Source: Ectothiorhodospiraceae bacterium (GTDB lineage: Bacteria; Pseudomonadota; Gammaproteobacteria; HK1). From it: a DNA stretch of 64,000 bases. The stretch spans positions 62,001-126,000 of the forward strand of contig JACKNM010000009.1 in NCBI GenBank assembly GCA_024234875.1. The letters run 5' to 3'. Below, in pieces: positions 44,774 to 52,630 of the stretch; positions within the stretch are counted from its first letter, which is position 1; every line of letters begins with the position of its first letter. The translations under genes and the position numbers were made by a program. The notes beneath the pieces were generated by a model, which was not told the DNA's origin, made no database searches, and saw only the letters and a program-made list of their open reading frames with translations.

Positions 44774-45217
44774 ATGAGCAGCACTGGCGACGTCGACCTC
44801 TCTCGGGCGAGCATCTACCCGGCCTGGATCACCGACGTGATCCGCTACGCCGACCTGGACCCCAACGGCCACGTCAACAACGGCGCCATCAACGCCTACT
44901 TCGAGGACGGGCGAGTGCGGTTCCGCGACGAGCACCTGGCCCATCTCGGGCGTGACGTGCTGCGGGGCTTCGTCCTGGTGCGTTACACCGTCGAGTACCA
45001 CGCCGCGCTCCACTTCCCGGGCGAGGTCCGCGTCGGCACCACGGTGCTACGGGTGGGGCGGTCGTCCTACACCCTCGGGCAGGGCGCGTTCCGCGACGGG
45101 CACTGCGTCGCCACCGCCGAGGTGGTCACCGTCCACGTTCCCCCCGAGAGCGGCCGACCCGCGCCGCTCGGCGAGCCACTCGCGCAGGCCCTCGCCACGC
45201 TCGGTCCCCGCACCTGA
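44774..45217 (+). CDS. Hotdog-fold acyl-CoA thioesterase (YbgC / 4HBT type)
   Basis: A 147-residue thioesterase. V-I-R-Y-A-D-L-D-P-N-G-H-V-N-N-G-A-I-N-A-Y-F-E (20-42) holds the catalytic Asp and the H-V-N-N loop of the 4-hydroxybenzoyl-CoA thioesterase group. The ATG at 44774 gives the expected length; the longer frame adds Arg-rich residues. The acyl group is unknown. Confidence 0.87.
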   Translation: MSSTGDVDLSRASIYPAWITDVIRYADLDPNGHVNNGAINAYFEDGRVRFRDEHLAHLGRDVLRGFVLVRYTVEYHAALHFPGEVRVGTTVLRVGRSSYTLGQGAFRDGHCVATAEVVTVHVPPESGRPAPLGEPLAQALATLGPRT

Positions 45218-45342
45218 AGCGTCGACCACGGCGCAGTTCCCGGGTCTAGGCCTCAATCTCGCGGCCGGTCGGCCGATGTACGGCGACGGACGTGCGCGTC
45301 CGGCCGCGCGGCGCGGCTGGCGCGCGCCGTCGAGGGCCGCCC

Positions 45343-45996
45343 ATGCATTCCGCCTCCGCCGTCACCACCGTCCTCGCGATGCCGTCACCGCTCGAGCTCG
45401 CCGACCGCGTCGAGCGGCTCGAGCGACGGGCACGCGCGCAGGCCTCGCTGCTCGATGCCCTGGCCGAGCTGCTCGCCCCGGCGGCGCGTGGCGCCGCCCC
45501 CGAGGCCATCCTGGCGATGCTCGACACCTCCCTGCCCTGCGCGGTGGCGGCGGTGGACGCGACCGACGGCTCGATTCTCGTGCGCGACGACGCCAACTCC
45601 GCGCTCGCCTTCGTCGCCACCGCGGGGAGCATCCCGACCCAACGCCTGCGCTGGACCTACCTGCCGAGCCACCGCGGGATCGCGTCGTGGGTCACCGCCA
45701 ACGGCCAGGCGGCGATCGTCAACGACGTCCGCGCCGACGAGCGCTTCTACCCCGGCATCGACGAGGTCCACGCCTTCCACACCCGCACCGTGCTGGCGGT
45801 GCCGGTGATCCACGGGGGCAACGTGTTGGGCGTGGTCGAGGTGCTCAACAAGCGCGGCAACCGGCTGTTCGACACCAGCGACAAGCGGGCGATCGAGGTC
45901 TACGCCCACTGCATCGGCCGCACCCTCGCCCATCTCGCGGCGGGTCAGGACCGGCCGGCCGCCGCGCAGACGTCTCGCGTCGCGGTCAGCTCGTGA
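45343..45996 (+). CDS. Single GAF-domain protein
   Basis: A 217-residue protein with an N-terminal coiled-coil-like helix (E-L-A-D-R-V-E-R-L-E-R-R-A-R-A-Q) and one GAF domain (about 40-195). G-I-A-S-W-V-T-A-N-G-Q-A-A-I-V-N-D-V and T-V-L-A-V-P-V-I-H-G-G-N-V-L-G-V-V-E-V-L-N-K are classic GAF strands. There is no output domain. It may bind a small ligand or nucleotide and act as a partner for another signalling protein. Its last 11 bases overlap the convergent TauE-like gene. Confidence 0.87.
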   Translation: MHSASAVTTVLAMPSPLELADRVERLERRARAQASLLDALAELLAPAARGAAPEAILAMLDTSLPCAVAAVDATDGSILVRDDANSALAFVATAGSIPTQRLRWTYLPSHRGIASWVTANGQAAIVNDVRADERFYPGIDEVHAFHTRTVLAVPVIHGGNVLGVVEVLNKRGNRLFDTSDKRAIEVYAHCIGRTLAHLAAGQDRPAAAQTSRVAVSS

Positions 45997-46741
45997 GCCC
46001 ACGCCACACGAACGAGAGTCCCCCGCCGACGATCAGGAGCTCGATGAGGAGCGTGTGCAGGCGTACCGAGGTGTGCTCGAGGATCCAACGCGCAAGGTAG
46101 ACGCCGGGCACCGACACCAGGCCGACCAGCAGCCCGATCACCACCAGCTCGGGAGTCAGCAGCTCGAGCGTCCCGAACATCGCGGCCTTGCCGATCAGCA
46201 CGCTGAGGCCGATCACCGCGTCGGTGCCGATGAGCATGGCGCCGGAGAGCCCGCTTCCGAGCAAGGCCGGGACGATCAGCATCCCGCCGCCCAGGGTGGT
46301 GCCGGTGACCAGGCCGAACACGCCACCGACGGCCATCAGCCCTGGCCGACCCAGCCGCCAGGCGCGACGCGCGAGCACCCGGCGAAGCGGCACGAACGCG
46401 ACCAGGAAGACCCCCATCACCACCGCCACCACGGTGGCCGGTAGCGCCACGTAGATCGCCGAGCCGACCAGAGTGAACGGCAGCGCCGTCGCCAGCACCG
46501 CCAGGGCCGACCGCCAGTCAACGCTGTGCCGGAACACCCACACCCGGGCGACGTGGTTGACCAGCATCGCAATCGAGACCGTCGGCACCAGCGGCTTGAT
46601 CCCGACCAGCGGAGTGATCGCGATCGCAATGATCACGCCGCCGCCCATTCCCGACAGGCCGGCGGCGACCGAGCCGAGGAAGGTGAGACCGGCGATGACC
46701 GCGAGCTCCCCCGCGTCCAGCCCGGCGAGGACGACCAGCAT
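45986..46741 (-). CDS. TauE/SafE-family permease (second copy)
   Basis: A 251-residue membrane protein with about eight helices. F-L-G-S-V-A-A-G-L-S-G-M-G-G-G-V-I-I near 21-38 and G-L-V-T-G-T-T-L-G-G-G-M-L-I-V-P near 146 are the repeated glycine-rich motifs of this anion-exporter family. The ATG is preferred; a TTG three codons earlier is possible. It is not close in sequence to the 8268-9005 member. Confidence 0.88.
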   Translation of the reverse strand: MLVVLAGLDAGELAVIAGLTFLGSVAAGLSGMGGGVIIAIAITPLVGIKPLVPTVSIAMLVNHVARVWVFRHSVDWRSALAVLATALPFTLVGSAIYVALPATVVAVVMGVFLVAFVPLRRVLARRAWRLGRPGLMAVGGVFGLVTGTTLGGGMLIVPALLGSGLSGAMLIGTDAVIGLSVLIGKAAMFGTLELLTPELVVIGLLVGLVSVPGVYLARWILEHTSVRLHTLLIELLIVGGGLSFVWRGLTS

Positions 46742-46845
46742 CTCGCTCAACCGCTCGCCCTCCCGCTGCCGACCGCAACGGCCTTGCTCCGACGCTCGCC
46801 ACCGAGGGAGACTGCGGGCTCGGTCGCGCACGGAGGACCCCGTCG

Positions 46846-47370
46846 ATGGGCCACCTCGCACGTTCCCTGGCCGCGGGGCTCCTCCTCGCCGGCCTGACCG
46901 TGCCGGCAGCGGCCGACCGCGGTCGAGCCGGCCTCGAGCGCGGCCATCACCGTCCTCATGCCAGTGCCCACCATCGCCTGGTGTCGCCACCGGTCGCGTT
47001 CCGACGCAGCGGTCGGTCGCGCGGCCCGAGCGCCACCTGGCACCGGAGCTGGCACGACGATCACCGGTGGCGACATCCGCCGGGTCTCCATCTCGGATTT
47101 CACGCCGACGGCGGCGCGGCGCTGGCCGCCGGTGTGTTGGGCGCCATCGGCCTCGGCTACCTGGTGAGCCGCCCCCCGCCGCGGGCCGTGGTCTCGAATG
47201 CTCCGCCGCTGGTGCTGGAGACGGTTCCCCGCCGCGGCGCGATCGCGCCCGAGGCATGCCTGGAGCGGCGCGAGTACCGCACCCGAGTCGTCATCGACGG
47301 CCGGCCGGTCGATGCCTGGGGCGTGGCCTGTCGTGGCCCCGACGGGGCGTGGTGGCGAGTCCGGGGCTGA
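46846..47370 (+). CDS. Exported His/Arg-rich protein of unknown function
   Basis: A 174-residue protein with a signal peptide (L-A-R-S-L-A-A-G-L-L-L-A-G-L-T-V-P-A-A-A, cleavage near residue 23). A long basic, histidine-rich stretch (residues 25-85) follows, then one hydrophobic segment (A-L-A-A-G-V-L-G-A-I-G-L-G-Y-L-V). The C-terminal domain has E-A-C-L-E-R-R-E-Y-R-T-R-V-V-I-D-G-R-P-V-D-A-W-G-V-A-C and ends in W-W-R-V-R-G. The two cysteines may bridge. I have seen this tail pattern in other proteobacterial exported proteins but know no function. GGAGGA precedes the ATG. Confidence 0.7.
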   Translation: MGHLARSLAAGLLLAGLTVPAAADRGRAGLERGHHRPHASAHHRLVSPPVAFRRSGRSRGPSATWHRSWHDDHRWRHPPGLHLGFHADGGAALAAGVLGAIGLGYLVSRPPPRAVVSNAPPLVLETVPRRGAIAPEACLERREYRTRVVIDGRPVDAWGVACRGPDGAWWRVRG

Positions 47371-47404
47371 GAGCCTGTGAAGGGCTCTCCCTCCGCCGGT
47401 GGGT

Positions 47405-48544
47405 TCACTCCTGGAGCAGGTCGGTCTCGACGAGGTCGATGCCGAAGCCGTCCAGGCCCACGTAGTGGAGGCGCCGCGTGGCGAGCAGCCGGATCCGGCT
47501 GACGCCGAGATCGCGAAGGATCTGCGCCCCGACCCCGATCTCGCGCCACTGCTGGTCGCGGGCCTTCTCGCTCGCCGATGCCGCCTCTGCCGCCGCGTCC
47601 TCGGACTGCAGCGCCTCGGCCGGGACCCCGGCGGAGCCCTCGCGCAGGTAGAGGAGCACGCCACGGCCCTCGTCGCGAAAACGGGTCAGGGTCTTGGAGA
47701 TGCTGTCTCGCCCCGGCTCCGCGCGGCTCGCGAACACGTCGCGCACGATGCTCTCACGGTGAATCCGCACCGGCACCGGCTCGTCGCCGCGCACGTCGCC
47801 GAACACCAGGGCGAGATGCTGGACGGCGTCGAACGGCGTGGTGTACGCCATCCCTCGCGCGGTGCCGCCGACCGTCGGCACGTCGAACTCGGCCACCCGC
47901 TTGACCAGGCGCTCGCGCTGCTGGCGATAGGCAATCAGGTCGGCGATCGAGATCATCTTCAGCTGGTGCTCGCGGGCGAACTCCACCAGCTCCGGCAGCC
48001 GCTTCACCGTGCCGTCGTCGTTCACCAGCTCCGCCAGCACCCCGACCGGGGGCAGGCCCGCGAGCCGGGACAGATCGACCGCGGCCTCGGTGTGCCCCGA
48101 GCGCATCAGCACCCCGCCCTCGCGCGCCACCAGCGGGAACACGTGGCCTGGCCGGACGAAGTCGTCGGGCCCGGCGTTGCCGTTCGCCAGCGCGCGGATG
48201 GTGTTGGTGCGCTCGTCGGCGGAGATGCCGGTGGTGAGCCCGACGCGGTAGTCGATCGACACCGTGAACGCGGTCTGCAGCGGGGCGTCGTTGTCCGCCA
48301 CCATCGCCGACAGCTTGAGCCGCCGCGCGAGGTCGGGGGGAAGCGGCGTGCAGACGATGCCGCTGGTGTGGCGGATGATGAACGCGATCTTGTCGGCGGT
48401 GGCACGGGAGGCGGCGAGGATCAGGTCGCCCTCGTTCTCGCGGTCGGTGTCGTCGACGACGATGACCAGCTCGCCGTCGGCGATGGCGCGGATGGCGTCA
48501 TCGACGCGGTCGAGTCGCAGTGCCGCTGCCTGCTCCGGGCTCAT
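47405..48544 (-). CDS. ribB: RibBX-type 3,4-dihydroxy-2-butanone-4-phosphate synthase
   Basis: A 379-residue two-domain protein. The N-terminal domain (1-205) is a complete DHBP synthase: V-V-D-D-T-D-R-E-N-E-G-D-L (28-40), R-H-T-S-G-I-V (58-64), S-I-D-Y-R-V-G-L-T-T-G-I-S-A-D-E-R (about 95-111), R-S-G-H-T-E-A-A-V-D-L (147-157). The C-terminal half aligns with GTP cyclohydrolase II but lacks the C-x2-D-x-L-x(n)-C-x-C zinc site, so it cannot bind the catalytic zinc. This matches the RibBX hybrid described in Proteobacteria. It makes the four-carbon precursor of riboflavin. GGAGG precedes the ATG. No canonical FMN riboswitch is seen upstream. Confidence 0.92.
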   Translation of the reverse strand: MSPEQAAALRLDRVDDAIRAIADGELVIVVDDTDRENEGDLILAASRATADKIAFIIRHTSGIVCTPLPPDLARRLKLSAMVADNDAPLQTAFTVSIDYRVGLTTGISADERTNTIRALANGNAGPDDFVRPGHVFPLVAREGGVLMRSGHTEAAVDLSRLAGLPPVGVLAELVNDDGTVKRLPELVEFAREHQLKMISIADLIAYRQQRERLVKRVAEFDVPTVGGTARGMAYTTPFDAVQHLALVFGDVRGDEPVPVRIHRESIVRDVFASRAEPGRDSISKTLTRFRDEGRGVLLYLREGSAGVPAEALQSEDAAAEAASASEKARDQQWREIGVGAQILRDLGVSRIRLLATRRLHYVGLDGFGIDLVETDLLQE

Positions 48545-48868
48545 GCTCGCCTCCCGACGCCTGGCGTCCCATCGACCCCACGCCTCGGCCGCGTGAGTGT
48601 CGACTCGACGCCGGTCTCTCGACGCACCGGTGACGCAGCGGGGGTGGCGGCGACGAGGCCGGCGCGTGCGCCAGCACCGGATTGCCGCGAACGGACGGGA
48701 TTCGACATGGAGTTGCGCGCCAGGGGCCGGGAATCGACAGGGGCGCGAGTATACACAGCGTCCGGCACCCATGCCGCCGGTCGTGGCCCACGTCGGTGGT
48801 GGGGTGGCCTGCATGTTCCCCCACCGGCGCCGACCGAGCCATGGTCCGGCGGCGCCACCATCGGCCCA
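48545..48868. other. Gene-free region upstream of ribB
   Basis: Between the acyl-AMP ligase stop and the ribB start, both on the minus strand, I see no supported gene. It contains the -10-like AGTATA at 48748-48753 (TATACT on the minus strand). I searched for the RFN-element core (G-G-G-T-G-A-A-A-T-T-C-C-C with its partner helices) and did not find it. Confidence 0.6.
48748..48753 (-). promoter_or_regulatory. Likely -10 element (TATACT) for ribB
   Basis: On the minus strand this reads TATACT, five of six to consensus and one of the few A/T runs in the area, about 205 bp before the ribB ATG. No good -35 is present at 17 bp. Confidence 0.4.
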
Positions 48869-50575
48869 CTACGGTGGGTCGCTCGGGTGGACTGCGACAC
48901 GCCGGCTCGCCAGCCACTCGCGCATGTGGGCGCGTCGTTGCTTGCCGCTGGTGGTCTTGCGAATCGTCCCCGGCGGCACCACCACCACCGACGGCAGGAC
49001 CCCGGCGCCGTCGGCCACCGCCCGACGCACCCGTGCCGCGAGGTCGCCCGGCGCGTCGGTCGTCGGCTCCACCAACACCACCGGCGCCCCCTCGCCGGCG
49101 CCGCCCTCCGGCGCCGCGAACGCGACCACCCTTCCGGCGCGCACCCCGGCCACCGCGGCCGCGGTCTGCTCCATGTCCTCCGGATGCAGATTGCGCCCGA
49201 GCACGATGACGAGGTCCTTGCTGCGACCGGTGACGAACAGCTCTCCGCGGTCGAGGAAACCGAGATCCCCGGTGCGCAGCCAACCGTCACGAAACGGCGA
49301 TGCCGCCTCGCCCGCGCCACCGGTCGAGAGATAGCCGTCCATCAGACCGGGGCCGCGGACCTCGATCTCGCCGATCACACCGTCGGGCCGGGTACCCTCG
49401 GTGCCGACCACCCGAACCTCCGTGTCGCGCATCGGCCGCCCGCAGGAGGCCACTCGGCGCGGGTTGACCGCGGTCACCACCGCCAGCCCGTCGCGCGCCA
49501 GCCGCTCGCGGTCGAGGGCCAGCACGCGCATGCCGCCGCCGGCCGGGACCCCGGTCACTCCGAGGGTGCATTCCGCCAGGCCGTAAGCGCCACTGAGAGC
49601 ACCGCCGGCGAGCCCTCGCGACTGCCCGTATGCCAGCACCCGGTCGACCACCGCGGGGTCGATGGCCTCCGCCGCCATGACCGCGGCGCGCAGGCTGTCG
49701 AGGCGCACCGGCGCACCCGAGGCCTCGGCCAGGCGGACGGCGTGACCCCAGCCGCTGGTCGGCCCCGCGGTCATCGTCGCCCCGGTGTCGCCGATCAGAC
49801 GAAGCCAGAGCGCCGGGTCGGCGGCGAAGCGCTCGGTGGGAAGCAGGTGGCACTCCATGCCCACCACCAGCGCTCGCACCACGAAGCCGAACAGCCCGTA
49901 GTCGTGGAACAGGGGTAGCCAGCCGAGGAGGCGGTCTCGACCGGCGACGAGGTCGAGCGAGGCGGCGGTCGCACGCACCGTGTCGACCACGGCACGATGG
50001 CGCAGTCGCACCGCCTTCGGCGCCGCCGTGCTGCCGGAGGTGAACTGGATCACCGCCAACGCCTCCGCATCGGGCGGAGCCGGCAGCGCCCTTGCCCCGC
50101 GACCGGCGAGCGTCCAGTCGACCCCCTGCCCCGTCGGGAGGTGGCCCAGCATGGCCGGCGGGGCCAGCACCAGGGCGCAGTCGGCAATCCGCGCCAACGC
50201 GGTCGCCTCCTCGAGGCGGGCCGCGTCGCGGCGGGTGATCGGCAGCGGCAGCGGGACGAGCACCGCGCCGAGGCGCCAGACCGCGAGCGCGGCCACGACC
50301 CAGCGTGGGTCGGTCGGCCCCACCAATCCGACGCGCCGACCCGGGCCGACGCCGATGGCCGCGAGCACGCCGGCGGCGACCTCCGCCGCATCCACCAGAT
50401 CGGCACCGGACCAGCGCACGGCACCGCCGGCGAGGTGGAAGACGAGCGCCCCGGAGCCCGCCGCGGCGGCCTCGCGCAACGCGGTGGGGATCGCCCGAGC
50501 CGTCACCCGCCCCGCCCCGACCGAGGGTCGCGCGGCAAGGGCGTCCACCGACAGCCTTGAGCCCGCCCGAGCCAC
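48869..50575 (-). CDS. Fatty-acyl-AMP-ligase-like adenylating enzyme
   Basis: A 568-residue AMP-forming enzyme. The ATP loop F-T-S-G-S-T-A-A-P-K-A-V lies at 178-189, W-L-P-L-F-H-D-Y-G-L-F-G near 219-230, the adenylation A-Y-G-L-A-E-C-T-L near 332, and G-W-L-R-T-G-D-L-G-F-L-D-R-G-E-L-F-V-T-G-R-S-K-D-L-V-I-V-L-G-R-N-L-H-P-E-D near 435-470. The F-H-D and G-R-N-L-H-P-E-D forms are typical of fatty-acyl-AMP ligases, which pass acyl groups to a carrier protein instead of CoA. The start is GTG. It is divergent, 44 bp, from a carrier-protein/thioesterase gene, the likely acceptor. Confidence 0.87.
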   Translation of the reverse strand: MARAGSRLSVDALAARPSVGAGRVTARAIPTALREAAAAGSGALVFHLAGGAVRWSGADLVDAAEVAAGVLAAIGVGPGRRVGLVGPTDPRWVVAALAVWRLGAVLVPLPLPITRRDAARLEEATALARIADCALVLAPPAMLGHLPTGQGVDWTLAGRGARALPAPPDAEALAVIQFTSGSTAAPKAVRLRHRAVVDTVRATAASLDLVAGRDRLLGWLPLFHDYGLFGFVVRALVVGMECHLLPTERFAADPALWLRLIGDTGATMTAGPTSGWGHAVRLAEASGAPVRLDSLRAAVMAAEAIDPAVVDRVLAYGQSRGLAGGALSGAYGLAECTLGVTGVPAGGGMRVLALDRERLARDGLAVVTAVNPRRVASCGRPMRDTEVRVVGTEGTRPDGVIGEIEVRGPGLMDGYLSTGGAGEAASPFRDGWLRTGDLGFLDRGELFVTGRSKDLVIVLGRNLHPEDMEQTAAAVAGVRAGRVVAFAAPEGGAGEGAPVVLVEPTTDAPGDLAARVRRAVADGAGVLPSVVVVPPGTIRKTTSGKQRRAHMREWLASRRVAVHPSDPP

Positions 50576-50619
50576 CCGGCACCATCCCGACCTCGCAATC
50601 CACGACGGAGCCCGCGTTG

Positions 50620-51645
50620 GTGCCAGACCGCGAACCCGCCGCCGTCCTCGCGCTGGTGTGCGACGTGTGGCGCGCGGTGCTCGGGGTCGCCGACGTCGGC
50701 CCCGACGACGATTTCTTCGAGCTCGGCGGCGACTCGCTTCTCGCCGCCACCGTGGCCGCCCGCCTGGCGGAGCGGACCGAGGCCCCGCTCGCGCCGGGAG
50801 CGCTCGTGGACCACTCGACGCCCCGTACCCTGGCGGCGCGAATCACCAGCAGGTCCCATCACCATCCGGCATTGCGTGCATTGCGCGCGGGACCTCCGCC
50901 GACGCCGGCGCTGGTGTTCGTGCACGGGGTCTACGGCTTCGCGTTCTTCGCCCGCCGTCTGCTCGCGCACCTCCCGCCCGAGCAGGAGGTGCTCGCACTC
51001 GAGGCGCCGGCCCTGTCCGGGGACCGCGCGCTGCCGACATCGGTCGACGCAATCGCCCGCGACTACCTCGCCGCTCTCGAGCAGGTGGAGCCCGCGCGGC
51101 GGTGGCACCTGGTGGGGCACTGTGGCGGCGCGCTGATCGCGCTGGCGATGGCGGCGCGACTGCAACGAGACGGCACCCCGCCCGCCGCGCTGACCCTCGT
51201 CGACCCGCCGCCGGCGCCGCTCGTGGACATCGAGCGCTGCCTGCGCCGCCATCCCAATCTCGCGCGCGACGTGCTCCGCGATCCACGCCTCGGCCCGGCC
51301 GCACGCGCGGCAGTGCACGCCCATGCCCGCCGGCGAGCGGAGATCGAGCTCGCGCACGCCCGCGCCCCCCACGCTCGGGTCGACCCGGCAGTGCTCGATC
51401 GCGTCGCGGCGGTGGGGGTCGACCTCCTCTCGCTGCTCTACGCACATCGTCCGCCCCCCTATCCGGGCCCGGTCACCTTCGTGGCCTCGCGACGGCGTGC
51501 CCGCGCGCTGCTCGACCCGACCCTCCCGTGGCAGGACCTGGTCGGCCCCGGCAGCCGACTGGTTCCGGTCGGCGACGACCACCTGGACATCATGCATGCA
51601 CACCGCGGTGCCATCGCGGCAGTGCTGATGGATGTCGTGCCCTAG
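50620..51645 (+). CDS. Carrier-protein / thioesterase didomain protein with Cys nucleophile
   Basis: A 341-residue protein. A phosphopantetheine carrier domain (about 5-75) has F-F-E-L-G-G-D-S-L with the attachment Ser39, and a type I thioesterase domain follows (about 95-335). The thioesterase nucleophile motif is V-G-H-C-G-G, Cys168 in place of the usual Ser; Asp195 (T-L-V-D-P) and His321 (G-D-D-H-L-D) complete a triad. No condensation, adenylation or ketosynthase domain is present. The GTG at 50620 follows ACGGAG at good spacing; the adjacent TTG is an alternative. It probably receives an acyl group from the divergent AMP ligase and releases or cyclises it. Confidence 0.85.
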   Translation: MPDREPAAVLALVCDVWRAVLGVADVGPDDDFFELGGDSLLAATVAARLAERTEAPLAPGALVDHSTPRTLAARITSRSHHHPALRALRAGPPPTPALVFVHGVYGFAFFARRLLAHLPPEQEVLALEAPALSGDRALPTSVDAIARDYLAALEQVEPARRWHLVGHCGGALIALAMAARLQRDGTPPAALTLVDPPPAPLVDIERCLRRHPNLARDVLRDPRLGPAARAAVHAHARRRAEIELAHARAPHARVDPAVLDRVAAVGVDLLSLLYAHRPPPYPGPVTFVASRRRARALLDPTLPWQDLVGPGSRLVPVGDDHLDIMHAHRGAIAAVLMDVVP

Positions 51646-51724
51646 GCCCCGGCGGCTGCGCCGGCTCGACGCCGCCCCCGCGCTGGCCCCATCATCGGTC
51701 ACTCCCCCCAATGCGGAGCCGCGC

Positions 51725-52471
51725 GTGCGAATCCTGCTGGTCAACCCGAACATCACCCACTCGATCACCGAGACCATGGTCGCCGAGGCCCGACGCACCG
51801 CCTCGCCGGGCACCGAGATCGTGCCCGCCACCGCCGCCTTCGGCACCCTCTACGTCGAGAACCGGGTGGAGGCGAGTATCGCCGCCCACGCGGTGCTCGA
51901 GGCGGTGGCCGAGCATGCGGGCGACTGCGACGCGGTCATCGTCTGCGCCTTCGGCGACCCGGGGCTGCTCGCCGCACGCGAGCTGCTCGACGTGCCGGTG
52001 GTCGGCATCGCCGAGTCCGCGATGCTCCTCGCGCACACCCTCGGGCGACGCTACTCGATCGTGTGCATGACGTCCCGGCTGCGAACCTGGTACCTGGAGT
52101 GCGCCCAGTCCTACGGACTCCACACCCGGCTCGCCGCGGTGCGCGCCCTGGACACCCCGGTCGACGTCACCCGCGCGCGCGAGACGCTGGCCGAGCCGCT
52201 GCTCGCGCTCTGCGAGCGCACCATCGCCGAGGACGACGCGGAGGTCGTGGTGCTGGGTGGCGGGCCGCTCGCCGGGATCGCCCGCGACATCGCCGACCGC
52301 ATCCCGGTACCGACGCTGGACGGTGTGAGCTGCGCGGTGCAGATGGCGGAATCGCTGGTGCGGCTCGCGCCCCGCCCACCGCGCGTCGGCAGTCACGCCC
52401 GCCCGCGCCCGAAACCGGCGCGCGGGCTGTCGCCGGCCCTGGCCACCGCAATGCGGACCACCGCGCTGTAG
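51725..52471 (+). CDS. Hydantoin/Asp-Glu racemase-like protein
   Basis: A 248-residue racemase-superfamily member. I-L-L-V-N-P-N-I-T-H-S-I-T-E-T-M at the N-terminus is the hydantoin racemase hallmark. In place of the usual first Cys motif it has V-I-V-C-A-F-G-D-P-G-L near 76-86, and the second site appears as V-V-L-G-G-G-P-L-A-G, where hydantoin racemases have L-G-C-A-G-M, so the second catalytic Cys is absent (Gly). The GTG start follows the thioesterase gene by 79 bp and may be co-transcribed with it. Activity as a true racemase is uncertain. Confidence 0.83.
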   Translation: MRILLVNPNITHSITETMVAEARRTASPGTEIVPATAAFGTLYVENRVEASIAAHAVLEAVAEHAGDCDAVIVCAFGDPGLLAARELLDVPVVGIAESAMLLAHTLGRRYSIVCMTSRLRTWYLECAQSYGLHTRLAAVRALDTPVDVTRARETLAEPLLALCERTIAEDDAEVVVLGGGPLAGIARDIADRIPVPTLDGVSCAVQMAESLVRLAPRPPRVGSHARPRPKPARGLSPALATAMRTTAL

Positions 52472-52516
52472 GGGCGGGGCGCCGTCCCCGCCCGTGACCG
52501 GGGCGCCGCCCCGGTC
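52472..52516. terminator. Two adjacent hairpins between convergent genes
   Basis: GGGCGGGG/CCCCGCCC (52472-52493, six-base loop) begins one base after the racemase-like stop. GACCGGGGC/GCCCCGGTC (52496-52516, three-base loop) follows directly. The PdxH gene converges from the other side. No T-tract. Confidence 0.6.
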
Positions 52517-52630
52517 GGTGACCAGGCCCCGTCCCGCAGATTGGGAGTCGTCCCGACATCGCGGGCGGCCACGGGGGGCCGCCGCTAAGAGCTCGGACCG
52601 GGTGTCACACCACCCGTTGGCGACGGTCGG

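Noticed and set aside
48545..48868. FMN riboswitch before ribB
   Set aside because: The conserved RFN core and its paired arms were not found on either strand of the leader.
47399..49918. Plus-strand frame of 839 codons opposite ribB and the acyl-AMP ligase
   Set aside because: Antisense to two well-supported enzymes; no conserved motif.
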